DNA of 64,000 bases from Pseudoalteromonas sp. H71 (GCF_001468485.1 NZ_LODI01000005.1:3630-67629); one strand, 5' to 3'. Counted from the first letter of the stretch, positions 17,023 through 25,342 are shown. Notes: generated from the sequence alone by a model not told the origin. Program-made: numbers and translations.

Positions 17023-18216
17023 ATGAAGGAGCTGTTTTCTAACATGATAAAAGGATTATTTTCAATTATAGTCGTTTTATCCATATTCCCAACAATCGCT
17101 GAGGCGAGCGGTCGTACAAAAACCCTTGCTTGTGATACTTGTAACTACAACGATGCCCTTGACTTGGCACAACAGTATCATGTAGCTCCATCATGTACTG
17201 CTTCTGATACTGATATATTCTTAGGACAAACGACATTTACTTGTCCAGCTACATCCAAAGATATCATTGTCTCTAATCCAATCACACAACGTAGTTTTAA
17301 ATTTACAGTGCGTACAGAGCAGCTTTATAATTGGGCCCCAGCATATGATATTGTCGTTGAAGACGCTACTGTAACCGTTGCTGAAAACAATGCATTGCAT
17401 ATGTTTTATGACATTGACGACGACTTCAGACAAGCAATGGCGCACAATGAAACTGTTGGTTTTTCTGCAGCAACCTCTTCATTCGCTATTCAATCAACTA
17501 AAATATTCAGCACCAGCTCAATTACCGCTTCTACAAACTCTGACGCAAGTTGTAATAGCCATGCCTCAAATGTATTTGCCAATGACCCTAGCTTTCGAAA
17601 CGATATTCGAAAGGGCTTTTCTGACAGAATTACCGAGGCGATGGGGCTTCAGTCTTGGGGTGAATTCACGTCCGAACGGAGAACTTCGGGGAGTTTGAGT
17701 ATAGGAATGAGTACTGGAATAACTATCGATTTCAGTCACGTCGAAAGAAAATACTTTGTCACTCAAACTTGGCCAAACGGTGATAAGCTTGTATATCAAG
17801 TCAATTATAATGGTGAAACGCGCAATATAGTGCAAAAAGGAAGAGCGCGAACAATAAGGGAGCGTTTTCTTAATCTTTCGTACAGCCTAAGGCCAGGCTC
17901 ATCTCGTATTGATAACCTTCCGCTTACTGAACTCACGAGAGGAATTATAGATTTAACCAATCTTCCCATTTCAGTTTGTTTAGCTAATCAACTTTCAGAG
18001 GTATTAGACGATGTGAAAGTAGTAGGGGGAGCTGCTGGTGATGGTGATTTGATTGACATCGTAGGTGCAGCTGCATCAAACGGTGGAACCCTAATTCCAC
18101 CGGCAGGTATCTGGGTTAACTTAGCGGGTTGTCGTATTGTTGAATCAAAGGGAAGAATTTGTAGAGATGATACAGGCGACTGCATTCATGTCGTTGCTCG
18201 ATATGTAGACTGCTAA
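17023..18216 (+). CDS. exported Cys-containing protein of unknown function
   Basis: 397 residues from the ATG at 17023, preceded by AAAAAGGAATTTTAAT; an in-frame ATG at 16975 is nearer the predicted promoter and has no ribosome-binding site. The signal peptide runs to about 'SIFPTIAEA'. The mature part starts with 'LACDTCNYNDALDLAQQ' and has further cysteines spread to the last residue ('VARYVDC'), which suggests disulfides in an extracytoplasmic protein. The middle is Ser/Thr-rich and the C-terminal part has a Gly-rich hydrophobic stretch ('VVGGAAGDGDLIDIVGAAA'). I recognise no domain. Its codon use looks less regular than that of the flanking core genes. The poly-G promoter upstream suggests variable expression. 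Confidence 0.75.
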   Translation: MKELFSNMIKGLFSIIVVLSIFPTIAEASGRTKTLACDTCNYNDALDLAQQYHVAPSCTASDTDIFLGQTTFTCPATSKDIIVSNPITQRSFKFTVRTEQLYNWAPAYDIVVEDATVTVAENNALHMFYDIDDDFRQAMAHNETVGFSAATSSFAIQSTKIFSTSSITASTNSDASCNSHASNVFANDPSFRNDIRKGFSDRITEAMGLQSWGEFTSERRTSGSLSIGMSTGITIDFSHVERKYFVTQTWPNGDKLVYQVNYNGETRNIVQKGRARTIRERFLNLSYSLRPGSSRIDNLPLTELTRGIIDLTNLPISVCLANQLSEVLDDVKVVGGAAGDGDLIDIVGAAASNGGTLIPPAGIWVNLAGCRIVESKGRICRDDTGDCIHVVARYVDC

Positions 18217-18217
18217 G

Positions 18218-18435
18218 TTGAAACGTAAAGTCTTGGTGTTAGTACGAATTAGTTGTGGCAGCCTATTGGTTGTCACAACTTGTTTTTATGAATTCAATGC
18301 TTCAAAAAACTCATGTTTTGTAAGTGGAATTAATGTTATTTGCTACCCTCTGTTACAGCTGAATTTAAGATTGCTACAAGTCTTTGTGAAGATGATCTAA
18401 GAATTTTTGATAATGAAACAGTTTTTAGTCTTTGA
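18218..18435 (+). pseudogene. short ORF after the exported protein, possibly frameshifted
   Basis: A TTG-started frame opens 1 bp after the preceding stop and encodes 60 residues beginning 'MKRKVLVLVRISCGSLLVVT', which looks like a signal peptide, then ends at 18400. From about 18334 the -1 frame is open to a TGA at 18433-18435 and reads 'LPSVTAEFKIATSLCEDDLR', which looks more protein-like than the actual tail. A one-base frameshift near 18335-18395 would join the two into a roughly 72-residue exported peptide. I do not recognise a family, and the ORF may not be a gene. Confidence 0.3.
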
Positions 18436-18524
18436 ACGCAAGCATTGTCACTACGGCAGAGCCTATTTCTTGTGTCGGTGACAATAATCAGACTATTTAA
18501 GTATTAATCTAGCTGAATTGTAAC

Positions 18525-18818
18525 TCATACCAAGCTGTGTTCAGACGACACTTCTTTGTCGCTGCCTCTATCACCAAGGCGTTTGTCGTTAAACAGCAAA
18601 CTGCCTTTTTCATTTTCACCGCGCCAAAACACACCAGAATCAAGCACTTTTAAATTAGCTTAAGGCACACTGTAGTCAGCCCTAGAACCAAAAGTTGAAG
18701 TGCGAGTATGCGAAAAAGGATGAGGTCTGCGGGCCTTGGCTTGTTTACCACCCACCGAGCTAGGCACAAATTTACTTCTTGCTTGCGATACCGATTGATT
18801 GACCAAACTGTTTGCCAT
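18525..18818 (-). pseudogene. small gene interrupted by an in-frame stop
   Basis: From an ATG at 18818 the minus strand encodes 52 residues, basic and rich in Ser/Arg ('KARRPHPFSHTRTSTFGSRA'), up to a TAA at 18662-18660. The same frame then stays open for another 44 codons to a TGA at 18527-18525, reading 'LDSGVFWRGENEKGSLLFND' and 'RLGDRGSDKEVSSEHSLV'. That is ordinary-looking coding sequence, so I read it as one 97-residue gene with a nonsense mutation. The start lies 8 bp after the stop of the gene at 18827-19588, so both were probably one transcription unit. The family is unknown to me. Confidence 0.45.
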
Positions 18819-18826
18819 AATACGTG

Positions 18827-19588
18827 CTAAGTTAATAACAGCGGGTTAGCTGAGTTATTTACCAATGCTTTAATCTCTTTTTGTGCTTTTTTAAACTCAC
18901 CACGTAAGTGGGGCTTTAAGTGTTTTTTAGAGAGGGTGTCTTTTTTAAAGTAGCAAACTAATGCATGCATAAATACCGTATGTGTTTCGCTCAATTGTGC
19001 TTCACGGTTTGCGTACGGGTTATAACAAGAGCCACATCCGCCTTTAAACTGATACACCGTATTGCTCATCATTACACCAAACCCTAAAAAGCAGGCAAGC
19101 GCATCAGCTGCTTGAGGTAAAAATTCTTTTCCACCTGGGGGTAATACACCAACATGATGAATCATAATTGTAGCCAGAGTTCCGGCAAAGCTGGCTACTA
19201 AATCTTGCGGCTGATTTATTTGATTAGGGTTAAACGAAATATTAATAGCATGGCTCGGCGGCACAATTAACTGACAGCCCTCACCACGAATTGCACTACT
19301 AAACTCAAAACGTGGAAACACTTGCGGTTGTAATTGCTGGGGCGCAACTAATTGAATTGGCCATGCGCTCATTCCCGCATAAGAAGTGACTCGTTTAAAT
19401 ACGCTTGTGGCCATTTGCTCAATACTTGATACCGAATCAGGAAAGTATTGCCCTGTAGGCAATATTATTTGTGTGTGTTTGGTAAAAAACTCAGCATCAA
19501 AATTTTCGACAGCCCAAATAAAAGTATCAATAAGCCATTGTTGCTCTTGTTGCTCTAGCAAGGGCGCTGATTTAAATAACGCTAACAT
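18827..19588 (-). CDS. conserved hypothetical protein, possible degenerate metallopeptidase-like fold
   Basis: 253 residues, no signal peptide. The central part 'FAGTLATIMIHHVG' followed by 'AADALACFLGFGVMMSNTVY' and 'AQLSETHTVFMHALVCYF' resembles a group of uncharacterised proteins in which I recall an 'HELGH'-type helix followed by 'DLL.VFLG.GIF.AN' and 'YLSE...YALAL' segments. Here the first metal-binding His is replaced, so any peptidase activity is doubtful. A 'GGCGSCYNPYANREA' insertion adds two cysteines. It heads a probable two-gene unit with the broken gene at 18525-18818. Function unknown. Confidence 0.6.
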   Translation of the reverse strand: MLALFKSAPLLEQQEQQWLIDTFIWAVENFDAEFFTKHTQIILPTGQYFPDSVSSIEQMATSVFKRVTSYAGMSAWPIQLVAPQQLQPQVFPRFEFSSAIRGEGCQLIVPPSHAINISFNPNQINQPQDLVASFAGTLATIMIHHVGVLPPGGKEFLPQAADALACFLGFGVMMSNTVYQFKGGCGSCYNPYANREAQLSETHTVFMHALVCYFKKDTLSKKHLKPHLRGEFKKAQKEIKALVNNSANPLLLT

Positions 19589-19606
19589 AGTGTGCTCTTA
19601 ATTTAG

Positions 19607-20089
19607 TTATTCTTGTTCTTTTGCCCATTGCCACGCCTTTGTGTTATATAGCGGTACAGTTGATAATGCATGGTGATGGCTGCCGCTCGACTCTTTTGTT
19701 GAATACGACAAGTACAATAAAGTACGCGTTTTTGCATCGTATATTCGACGCACTTTTAACGATTTAAATAAAATGCTTTTTGATGACTTAAACACCACCT
19801 CTCCAGACTTACTACGATCAATTTCTTGTAATTGCTCCGCGGTGATAGGCCCTGTTTGACGACACGCAATCGACATATCTGACGGATCAGAAAAGTCTAA
19901 GTCGGCCTCAACATGACTGATGTGACACGTTACGCCTTTAATAATCGGATCTTGCTGCGAGTTTACCACCACATCTTTTGTAGTAAACAAACCTAAACTC
20001 ACTGACGCAACATCATCAGAGCAGGCACTTAACGTAACCACTGCGCCCATAAGCAGGGCTAAACGTTTAATTTTTTGCTGAAGTTTCAT
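19607..20089 (-). CDS. creA: CreA family lipoprotein
   Basis: 160 residues from the second of two ATGs (20089), chosen because AAGG lies 6 bases upstream; the first ATG at 20095 abuts that motif. The lipobox is 'VTLSAC', so the protein should be lipid-anchored in the periplasm. The CreA core is clear: 'QDPIIKGVTCHISHVEADLD', 'DMSIACRQTGPI', 'GEVVFKSSKSILFKSLKVRR' and 'YLSYSTKESSGSHHHALSTV'. CreA is conserved in Gammaproteobacteria with no settled biochemical role. E. coli CreA sits with creBCD, but no two-component genes are found here. Confidence 0.9.
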   Translation of the reverse strand: MKLQQKIKRLALLMGAVVTLSACSDDVASVSLGLFTTKDVVVNSQQDPIIKGVTCHISHVEADLDFSDPSDMSIACRQTGPITAEQLQEIDRSKSGEVVFKSSKSILFKSLKVRRIYDAKTRTLLYLSYSTKESSGSHHHALSTVPLYNTKAWQWAKEQE

Positions 20090-20293
20090 ATTCATCCTTA
20101 ACTTAAACTCGGTTTTTATACGCTTATTTCAATAAGCTTGGGTTCACCTGTGTGTTTTTATACTAACATCAAAAATCAGCACAATTAAATTTGTTTAAAA
20201 CAAACATTTTAGCCGTATGGGGTTTAGCGAGTCCTCGTGTATTTGTTACAATTAACGACACGCTTAATGCCGTAACCAATAGGAACCACCCAC

Positions 20294-20623
20294 ATGCCGC
20301 ACATTATTATTGAGCACTCAGAAGACCTCCCTGTATTACCTCAAGTACTGGTTGAAAAAATTCATAACTGTACATTCGAAAGCGGTTTATTTGATTTAGA
20401 AACTATTAAAACTCGCGCTGTTGCATATCAGCAGTATCAGTTAGGTGTAGGAAAAGAAGGGTTTATACATGTACAGGCGCATATTATGGCAGGGCGAACA
20501 GTAGAGCAAAAGCAAATATTAAGTGAGCACCTACTTGCGTGTTTAAAAACCTATTGCAGGGAATCTGACAGTTTAAGCGTCAATATTTACGACATGGATC
20601 ACGAGATTTACCGTAAAAACTAA
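20294..20623 (+). CDS. 5-carboxymethyl-2-hydroxymuconate delta-isomerase family protein
   Basis: 109 residues starting 'MPHIIIEHSEDLP', so the mature N-terminus would be the catalytic proline of the tautomerase superfamily. 'IKTRAVAYQQYQLG' and 'FIHVQAHIMAGRTVEQKQIL' match the HpaF-like isomerase, which shifts a double bond in homoprotocatechuate degradation. No other genes of that pathway are present, so the physiological substrate is uncertain. The ATG follows AATAGGAACCACCCAC. It converges with the truncated LysR gene. Confidence 0.82.
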   Translation: MPHIIIEHSEDLPVLPQVLVEKIHNCTFESGLFDLETIKTRAVAYQQYQLGVGKEGFIHVQAHIMAGRTVEQKQILSEHLLACLKTYCRESDSLSVNIYDMDHEIYRKN

Positions 20624-20632
20624 CACAAATAC

Positions 20633-20658
20633 GGCCTTGTGCTAGTCGTCACAAGGCC
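20633..20658. terminator. hairpin between convergent genes
   Basis: Perfect 9-bp stem GGCCTTGTG (20633-20641) / CACAAGGCC (20650-20658). Its loop contains the stop codon of the minus-strand LysR remnant. Neither side has a strong T-run, so termination efficiency is uncertain. Confidence 0.45.
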
Positions 20659-21337
20659 ACTCATCTTCACTAAGAATATGCTTTGCCAATAGCGATGCCC
20701 TAAGCGCCATTATTTTACTTTTTAACTCATCGCGAATAAGCCTTATTGCAGGCGAAATAAACTGCCTGCTCGGAAGCACTAGCCACATTTCTGTTAACGG
20801 GACTTTATAATTGGGAATTATTCGTTTGAGCTTACCGCTAAGCAAATCGTCTGCCACATCAATAGCTGACTTTTTAGCAATCCCGGCACCATCAATACAC
20901 CAGCGCCTAACCATATCACCATCGTTTACAGCCCTATCACTGTTCATTTTAACTTTGTATTGCTGCGTATTATCATAAAATTCCCAATCAGCATGCACGA
21001 CTTCGTAAAGTTTATAAAGTAATGCATTATGCTCGCTTAAATCGCTCGGCACGCACGGTTCGCCATTGAGTTTTAAGTAACTAGGTGAAGCACACACCAC
21101 GTGTGGAATATTACAAATTTTAAACCCATATAAGTTAAGATCCTGAGCTACGCCTTTTTTCATCGCCCTTAGTGCAACATCAACCCCATCACGATAAAAA
21201 TCGGCACGGCTATCACTTGCATGCAACCTCAATGTTATAGAGCTATGGGCATTCATAATATCATTGAGCAAAACACGCATTAAATTACGTCCCATTTCAG
21301 ACGACACAGCATAGGCTCTGCCTTGTCTAAATACCAA
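20642..21337 (-). pseudogene. LysR-type regulator lacking its DNA-binding domain
   Basis: 231 residues that correspond to the effector-binding domain of a LysR-type regulator of the CrgA group: 'SSEMGRNLMRVLLNDIMNAH', 'FYRDGVDVALRAM', 'VCASPSYLKLNGEP', 'DGDMVRRWCIDGAGIAKKS' and 'LPSRQFISPAIRLIRDELKS'. The normal first 80-90 residues with the winged helix-turn-helix are missing. Upstream in the same frame there are only about 22 more open codons before a TGA, with no HTH-like sequence. The start codon would be a TTG with no clear ribosome-binding site. I interpret it as a gene that lost its 5' end. Its divergent neighbour, the secreted cupin, may have been its target. Confidence 0.6.
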
Positions 21338-21486
21338 ACAGACTGGTGAAAATTCAACCTTGAGAGATAAACAGGCCCTAAAAAACTATTATTCACGTTT
21401 TAACGAAACTGTATTAAACATTAGCCTATTTATCGAATGATAAACACTCGCTATTGTGTCTGTATTCAACGTAAAGGAAACTATTT

Positions 21487-22302
21487 ATGAAATGTAGAAT
21501 TGTTTTATCGGCTTTAATGCTCACAACTTCGCTTATATCTGCACCTACTTTTGCAGACGAACACGAGTCAAAAGTAATACCTGCCAACAAAGTAAAATGG
21601 GGCTACTTAAACCCATTAAGAGGCGAGCAAAGTCCTGGTGCAGCTGATTTGTGGGGCGATCGTACTGCAGACACTCCAACAGGTATGCTAGTACGCTTTA
21701 AAAAAGGGTTTGAGTCTCCGCCGCACATTCATAACATTACTTACCGAGGTATCGTAATTGAAGGTCAAATGCACAATGACGACCCCACAGCTGAAAAAAT
21801 GTGGATGCCAACAGGATCATTTTGGACACAACCCGCCGGTGAAAACCACACTACTGCGGCTAATGGCACTACAAATCTAATTTACCTAGAAATAGATTCT
21901 GGTCCTTATTTAGTAAAACCTACAAACAAACAGTTTGATAATGGCGAACACCCATTAAACTTACATAAAGACAACCTGGTTTGGCTAAACAAAAGCGACA
22001 TAAATAATATTAATGCTAATGCAGTACAAACAACGTTTCTGTGGGGAAATACAGATGCAAGCTATGGCTCAATGATAAAACTACCAGCCGGTTTTAAGGG
22101 AGAAATTAGCACAAATGAAAATGAGTTTCGTGCAGTAATAATTGCAGGCAGTGTGCAATACAGCTCAAAAGGTAACTTACAAAACCTAAGTGCAGGCAGC
22201 TATATAGAATCTGCGGGAAAATTCATTCACTCGCTTGAAAACAAAAGCAATATCCCTGCAACTATTTACATTCGTAGTAATGAGACATATCAAGTAAATT
22301 AG
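21487..22302 (+). CDS. exported cupin protein (DUF4437-like)
   Basis: 271 residues with a signal peptide ending near 'APTFA'. Two cupin-like repeats follow. The first has metal-ligand-type histidines in 'FESPPHIHNITYRGIVIEGQ' and 'PAGENHTTAANG', and the second, 'MIKLPAGFKGEISTNENEFR', lacks the His pair. This layout fits DUF4437 proteins, small periplasmic cupins of unknown activity. The ATG at 21487 follows AAAGGAAACTATTT. It is transcribed away from the LysR remnant, the arrangement usual for a LysR target gene. Confidence 0.8.
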   Translation: MKCRIVLSALMLTTSLISAPTFADEHESKVIPANKVKWGYLNPLRGEQSPGAADLWGDRTADTPTGMLVRFKKGFESPPHIHNITYRGIVIEGQMHNDDPTAEKMWMPTGSFWTQPAGENHTTAANGTTNLIYLEIDSGPYLVKPTNKQFDNGEHPLNLHKDNLVWLNKSDINNINANAVQTTFLWGNTDASYGSMIKLPAGFKGEISTNENEFRAVIIAGSVQYSSKGNLQNLSAGSYIESAGKFIHSLENKSNIPATIYIRSNETYQVN

Positions 22303-22337
22303 GAAGTGCTAATTGCCTAAAGCAACATAAACAATTA

Positions 22338-22357
22338 AGCGCACCTCTTCGTGCGCT
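22338..22357. terminator. hairpin between cupin and outer-membrane protein genes
   Basis: Seven-bp stem AGCGCAC (22338-22344) / GTGCGCT (22351-22357) between two converging genes, so it may serve both. T-runs are short. Confidence 0.55.
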
Positions 22358-22374
22358 CAATTAACTGCTGGTGA

Positions 22375-22956
22375 TTAAAAGCTGTAACGTGCTGTTAAGC
22401 TAATATAATCTAAATCATCTATTGTGGTGTAGCTGGTACCTACAGAAAAATTTGTATTTATATAATAACGAGCACCTAACGTAATAGCTGTTTCACTGTC
22501 ATCTGCAATATCAATGTAACCTAAGCGGCCATCAATTTCGATGCTATCAGTTAGCATTGATCTAACACCCGCAGATAATCCATAGCCATTTTCATCATCC
22601 GAAAAATCACTACCGCTGTACGATACTTCAGTTTCTATGTTTTCATACGTTACTAAACCATAAAAATCAGTGCTTTCACTCATTGCAGTACGGTAACCTA
22701 CGCCTGCGCTCAACCAGTTAAGATCTACATCTAAACCATCTTCTGAGTCGCCTACAGTCTTATATTGACCAGACACAAAAAAATTATCGCCTAGTAATTT
22801 ACTACCATCAAGCGTCCAACCATTTGCATCATCGCCATCAAGATCTGCATTTAAGTAACCGCCAGACACATAATTAAAGTGAGGTGTTTCTGCAAATGCA
22901 GCTGGGGTGGCAAAAACGGAGCTTAATAATAAGAGTGCGACTTTATTCATTTTCAT
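22375..22956 (-). CDS. small outer-membrane beta-barrel protein
   Basis: 193 residues with a clear signal peptide 'MKMNKVALLLLSSVFATPAA' cleaved near 'AFA'. The mature part alternates polar and hydrophobic residues in about eight strands with acidic loops ('DADLDGDDAN'-like), and ends in 'LTARYSF', the C-terminal Phe signature of barrels inserted by the Bam machinery. The size suits an OmpA-transmembrane or Ail-like eight-stranded barrel. The ATG at 22956 follows AAAAGGAAGTACC. No function can be given beyond location. Confidence 0.82.
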   Translation of the reverse strand: MKMNKVALLLLSSVFATPAAFAETPHFNYVSGGYLNADLDGDDANGWTLDGSKLLGDNFFVSGQYKTVGDSEDGLDVDLNWLSAGVGYRTAMSESTDFYGLVTYENIETEVSYSGSDFSDDENGYGLSAGVRSMLTDSIEIDGRLGYIDIADDSETAITLGARYYINTNFSVGTSYTTIDDLDYISLTARYSF

Positions 22957-23158
22957 GGTACTTCCTTTTAGATATATTTAAACAACACATTGTTGTACCC
23001 AATAAAATACACACCTATATTATTGATTGCAATAAGAAAGTTAATAGATTAATTAAGAATCAAGATATAAGTTAAGCAAAATAAATAATATAGAAATTAG
23101 CGTTTTGAGTGTGCAATAAATTGGTATTTACTAGAATATACTTAGAATATTTGAGAAG

Positions 23159-23235
23159 TGGTGGCCCCTCCCAGACTCGAACTGGGGACCTAACGATTAT
23201 GAGTCGTGTGCTCTAACCAACTGAGCTAAGGGGCC
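23159..23235 (-). tRNA. tRNA-Ile with CAU anticodon (lysidine-modified, AUA-reading)
   Basis: The minus strand folds as a 77-nt cloverleaf: acceptor GGCCCCT pairs with AGGGGCC, the D-arm holds AGCTCAGTTGGTTAGAGC, the anticodon stem is ACGACT...ATCGT with loop anticodon CAT, the T-arm contains GTTCGAGTC, and CCA is encoded. The sequence, from GGCCCCTTAGCTCAG through CGACTCATAATCG, matches the E. coli ileX type rather than initiator or elongator tRNA-Met. The C at position 34 is therefore expected to be changed to lysidine by TilS. It stands alone. The 285 bp up to 23521 hold no other gene. Confidence 0.93.
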
Positions 23236-23521
23236 AACTTTATATAACTGCAAGGCAGTTAATTTTTGAAGCGTTTAGCCACAGAGCGACTAAAGCGGGT
23301 TGCAGTATAAAAACTTTTTTAGGGCTTGTCACTACCAAAAACCTTTATTTTAACAATCAGTAAGCTAACTGCTTAAATTGTAATCTTTTAAAGGGGCAGA
23401 GTGGTTAAATTTGGGAAAATTTTGAGTGGGTACGGTAAAAACCATTAAAAATAATAATTATTAATTGAATGCGCTGAGCGATATTTACTTACAACTAGCA
23501 TAAATATAACTCAGCAACGCA

Positions 23522-23680
23522 TTATTTTTTAGCAATAATATAAATTGCATGTATTAACCCAGGGAAGTAACCCAACAGCGTTAATAGAATATTAATCCAA
23601 AAATGCATGCCTAAGCCCACTTGTAAAAAAACACCCAGTGGTGGCAGCAAAACAGACAGTATTATACGAATGATATCCAT
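23522..23680 (-). CDS. YqaE/Pmp3 family small membrane protein
   Basis: A 52-residue protein of two membrane segments. 'IIRIILSVLLPPLGVFLQVG' and 'INILLTLLGYFPGLIHAIYI' are the classic Pmp3/YqaE signature, with a proline pair in the first helix and 'PGLIHA' in the second. Members sit in the inner membrane and are linked to salt, cold and membrane-potential stress. The ATG at 23680 is preceded by GGAGCTAAATA on the minus strand. The stress-type BON protein lies just upstream, separated by a terminator. Confidence 0.9.
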   Translation of the reverse strand: MDIIRIILSVLLPPLGVFLQVGLGMHFWINILLTLLGYFPGLIHAIYIIAKK

Positions 23681-23704
23681 TATTTAGCTCCTTCAAACAA
23701 TTAA

Positions 23705-23733
23705 AAACAAAAAGCCCAGCAATGCTGGGCTTT
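23705..23733 (-). terminator. rho-independent terminator after the BON-domain gene
   Basis: Ten-bp stem AAAGCCCAGC (23711-23720) / GCTGGGCTTT (23724-23733), then TTTTTGTTTTTAA on the minus strand. The 17-base core GCCCAGCAATGCTGGGC is identical to that of the hairpin at 62230-62246. Confidence 0.88.
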
Positions 23734-23743
23734 GAGTATAACG

Positions 23744-24307
23744 TTATTCAGCTACGATAGATAAGTTATCTACCACATCACGAACGTCTTCAGCATTTTT
23801 AGCAATTTCGATTGCCAACTGCTTCTCCGCTGATGATTCAACCGAACCGTTTAATGTAACAACACCATTATCGGTATCTACATCAATATCGGTTCCACCT
23901 ACTTCTGAATCAAATAGGAAACGTGTTGTAATAACGGTGGTGATTTTAGCGTCCGTTAGGTCGTTATCATCATCCATCATTTTAGAATCTGTATGTTTAG
24001 CGCTCATGTTTTTAACAACGGTTAGGCTGTTTTCAACGTCCATGACGCCATCTAGACTAAGTACAAGTTCTTCTGCTAGCTCTTTTTCTACTTCGCTATC
24101 AACTTTACCTGTAAGTACTACCTTGCCATTTGTTACATCAGTGTTTATGTCAAAGTTGTTTAGGTCTGTGTTCATAAGAAGCACAGTTTCTGCCTTGCCA
24201 TCAATCCAAGCATCTTTACTTTCGTTTTCCCAGCTGTTTGCATGTGCACCCATTGCTGTTGTACCAAGAACTAACGCGGCGATAATAGATTTGTTAAATG
24301 TTTTCAT
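23744..24307 (-). CDS. exported two-BON-domain protein (OsmY-like)
   Basis: 187 residues from the ATG at 24307, preceded by GGAGAAAGATT; the longer frame up to 24373 has no ribosome-binding site. The signal peptide ends 'TTAMGAHA'. Two BON domains follow, at about 35-98 and 115-185. Each has the hallmark 'V.NG.VVL.G.V.s..ek..A...a....V..V.n.L.V' ('GKVVLTGKVDSEVEKELAEE' and 'GVVTLNGSVESSAEKQLAIE'). BON proteins bind phospholipid membranes, and the periplasmic OsmY type protects against osmotic and envelope stress. An acidic linker 'KMMDDDNDLTD' separates the domains. Confidence 0.9.
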   Translation of the reverse strand: MKTFNKSIIAALVLGTTAMGAHANSWENESKDAWIDGKAETVLLMNTDLNNFDINTDVTNGKVVLTGKVDSEVEKELAEELVLSLDGVMDVENSLTVVKNMSAKHTDSKMMDDDNDLTDAKITTVITTRFLFDSEVGGTDIDVDTDNGVVTLNGSVESSAEKQLAIEIAKNAEDVRDVVDNLSIVAE

Positions 24308-24626
24308 AATCTTTCTCCTTTTGATTAAAGACACTTCAACTAATGCGAACATCAAGCCAACTTTATTTGACATTAAAAATCAATCACTTAATGATAAATT
24401 TGTATTGTTACAGCTTTGGCGTATTCCCCCTATTTACAGGGAAGTGAGTAAAACTTTCTCAAAGTGTGAAAATTACTAGATTATTGCTATTTTGGTTAAT
24501 GTATCGTTAATATAACAACTAACAATTCAGCATTATAAAACTAAATCATTGATTATAAATAAAATTAATTATGGTACACGGTTTGCTAACTAGTTAACTA
24601 ATAGCAAATACAATAAGGAATTACTC

Positions 24627-25283
24627 ATGTCAGTTAAAGTTGAAGACCGCCCAATAGAGCAAGTACGCGAACAAGTGATTGATCAGTTAATTTATAACTA
24701 TAGCCATGGCGTTATATCGGTTGAGGCATTTGAAAGACGATTAGACCAAGCAATGGACGCCAAAGACAATTCAGTGCTGCTAACGTTAGTAGAAGACCTA
24801 ACACTTAATACCGACAAGCAATACAAAGCTGAAAAACAATCGCAGTTTACGCCAAATTACAGTGCACAACAGCATAGTGATGACGATATTACACTTCGCA
24901 GTATTTTGGGCTCAAACGAGAGAAGCGGACAATGGGTAGTGCCTAAAAATATTTACCTAAATAATTATATGGGCTCTGTGGTACTCGATTTCACCGACGC
25001 TATATTTACACATCAAAACGTAACAATTCATGTTAATTGTATTTTTGGTAGCGACGAAATTTATGTACCCGAGCATGTTAATGTAGTGTCTAAAATGTTT
25101 TGTATTTTAAGCACCTTAGAAAACAAATCAGTCACATTAAATAAGCGCCAAGGCCCTACCATTCATATTGAAGGCAAAGCGATATTAGGGTCGGTTGAAG
25201 TAAAGGTAAAGCGTACCATAAAAGAAAAGTTTATTAGCTTTGCAAACGATTTGAAGGCACAGCTAGGGGTAAGTAACAAATAA
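24627..25283 (+). CDS. DUF1707 / LiaF-C-like domain protein
   Basis: 218 residues, no signal peptide or membrane segment. The N-terminal 'YSHGVISVEAFERRLDQAMD' (about 30-49) is the SHOCT-like DUF1707 motif. From about residue 95 a beta-helical domain resembling the LiaF C-terminus follows, with 'IYLNNYMGSVVLDFTDA' and 'VNCIFGSDEIYVPEHVNV'. Such proteins occur in bacteria as accessory factors of envelope-stress regulation, but in this lineage the role is unknown. The ATG follows AATAAGGAATTACTC. Confidence 0.72.
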   Translation: MSVKVEDRPIEQVREQVIDQLIYNYSHGVISVEAFERRLDQAMDAKDNSVLLTLVEDLTLNTDKQYKAEKQSQFTPNYSAQQHSDDDITLRSILGSNERSGQWVVPKNIYLNNYMGSVVLDFTDAIFTHQNVTIHVNCIFGSDEIYVPEHVNVVSKMFCILSTLENKSVTLNKRQGPTIHIEGKAILGSVEVKVKRTIKEKFISFANDLKAQLGVSNK

Positions 25284-25302
25284 GTACAACCGTATTTGCT
25301 TT

Positions 25303-25330
25303 AATATGGCTGCTTTTTAGCAGCCATATT
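25303..25330. terminator. hairpin between convergent genes
   Basis: Eleven-bp perfect stem AATATGGCTGC (25303-25313) / GCAGCCATATT (25320-25330), loop TTTTTA, lying between two converging genes. Confidence 0.65.
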
Positions 25331-25342
25331 ATCATTGCAGGC

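Noticed and set aside
23159-23235. tRNA called as tRNA-Met from the CAT anticodon
   Set aside because: The acceptor, D-arm and anticodon-stem sequence match the ileX type, in which C34 becomes lysidine and reads AUA.
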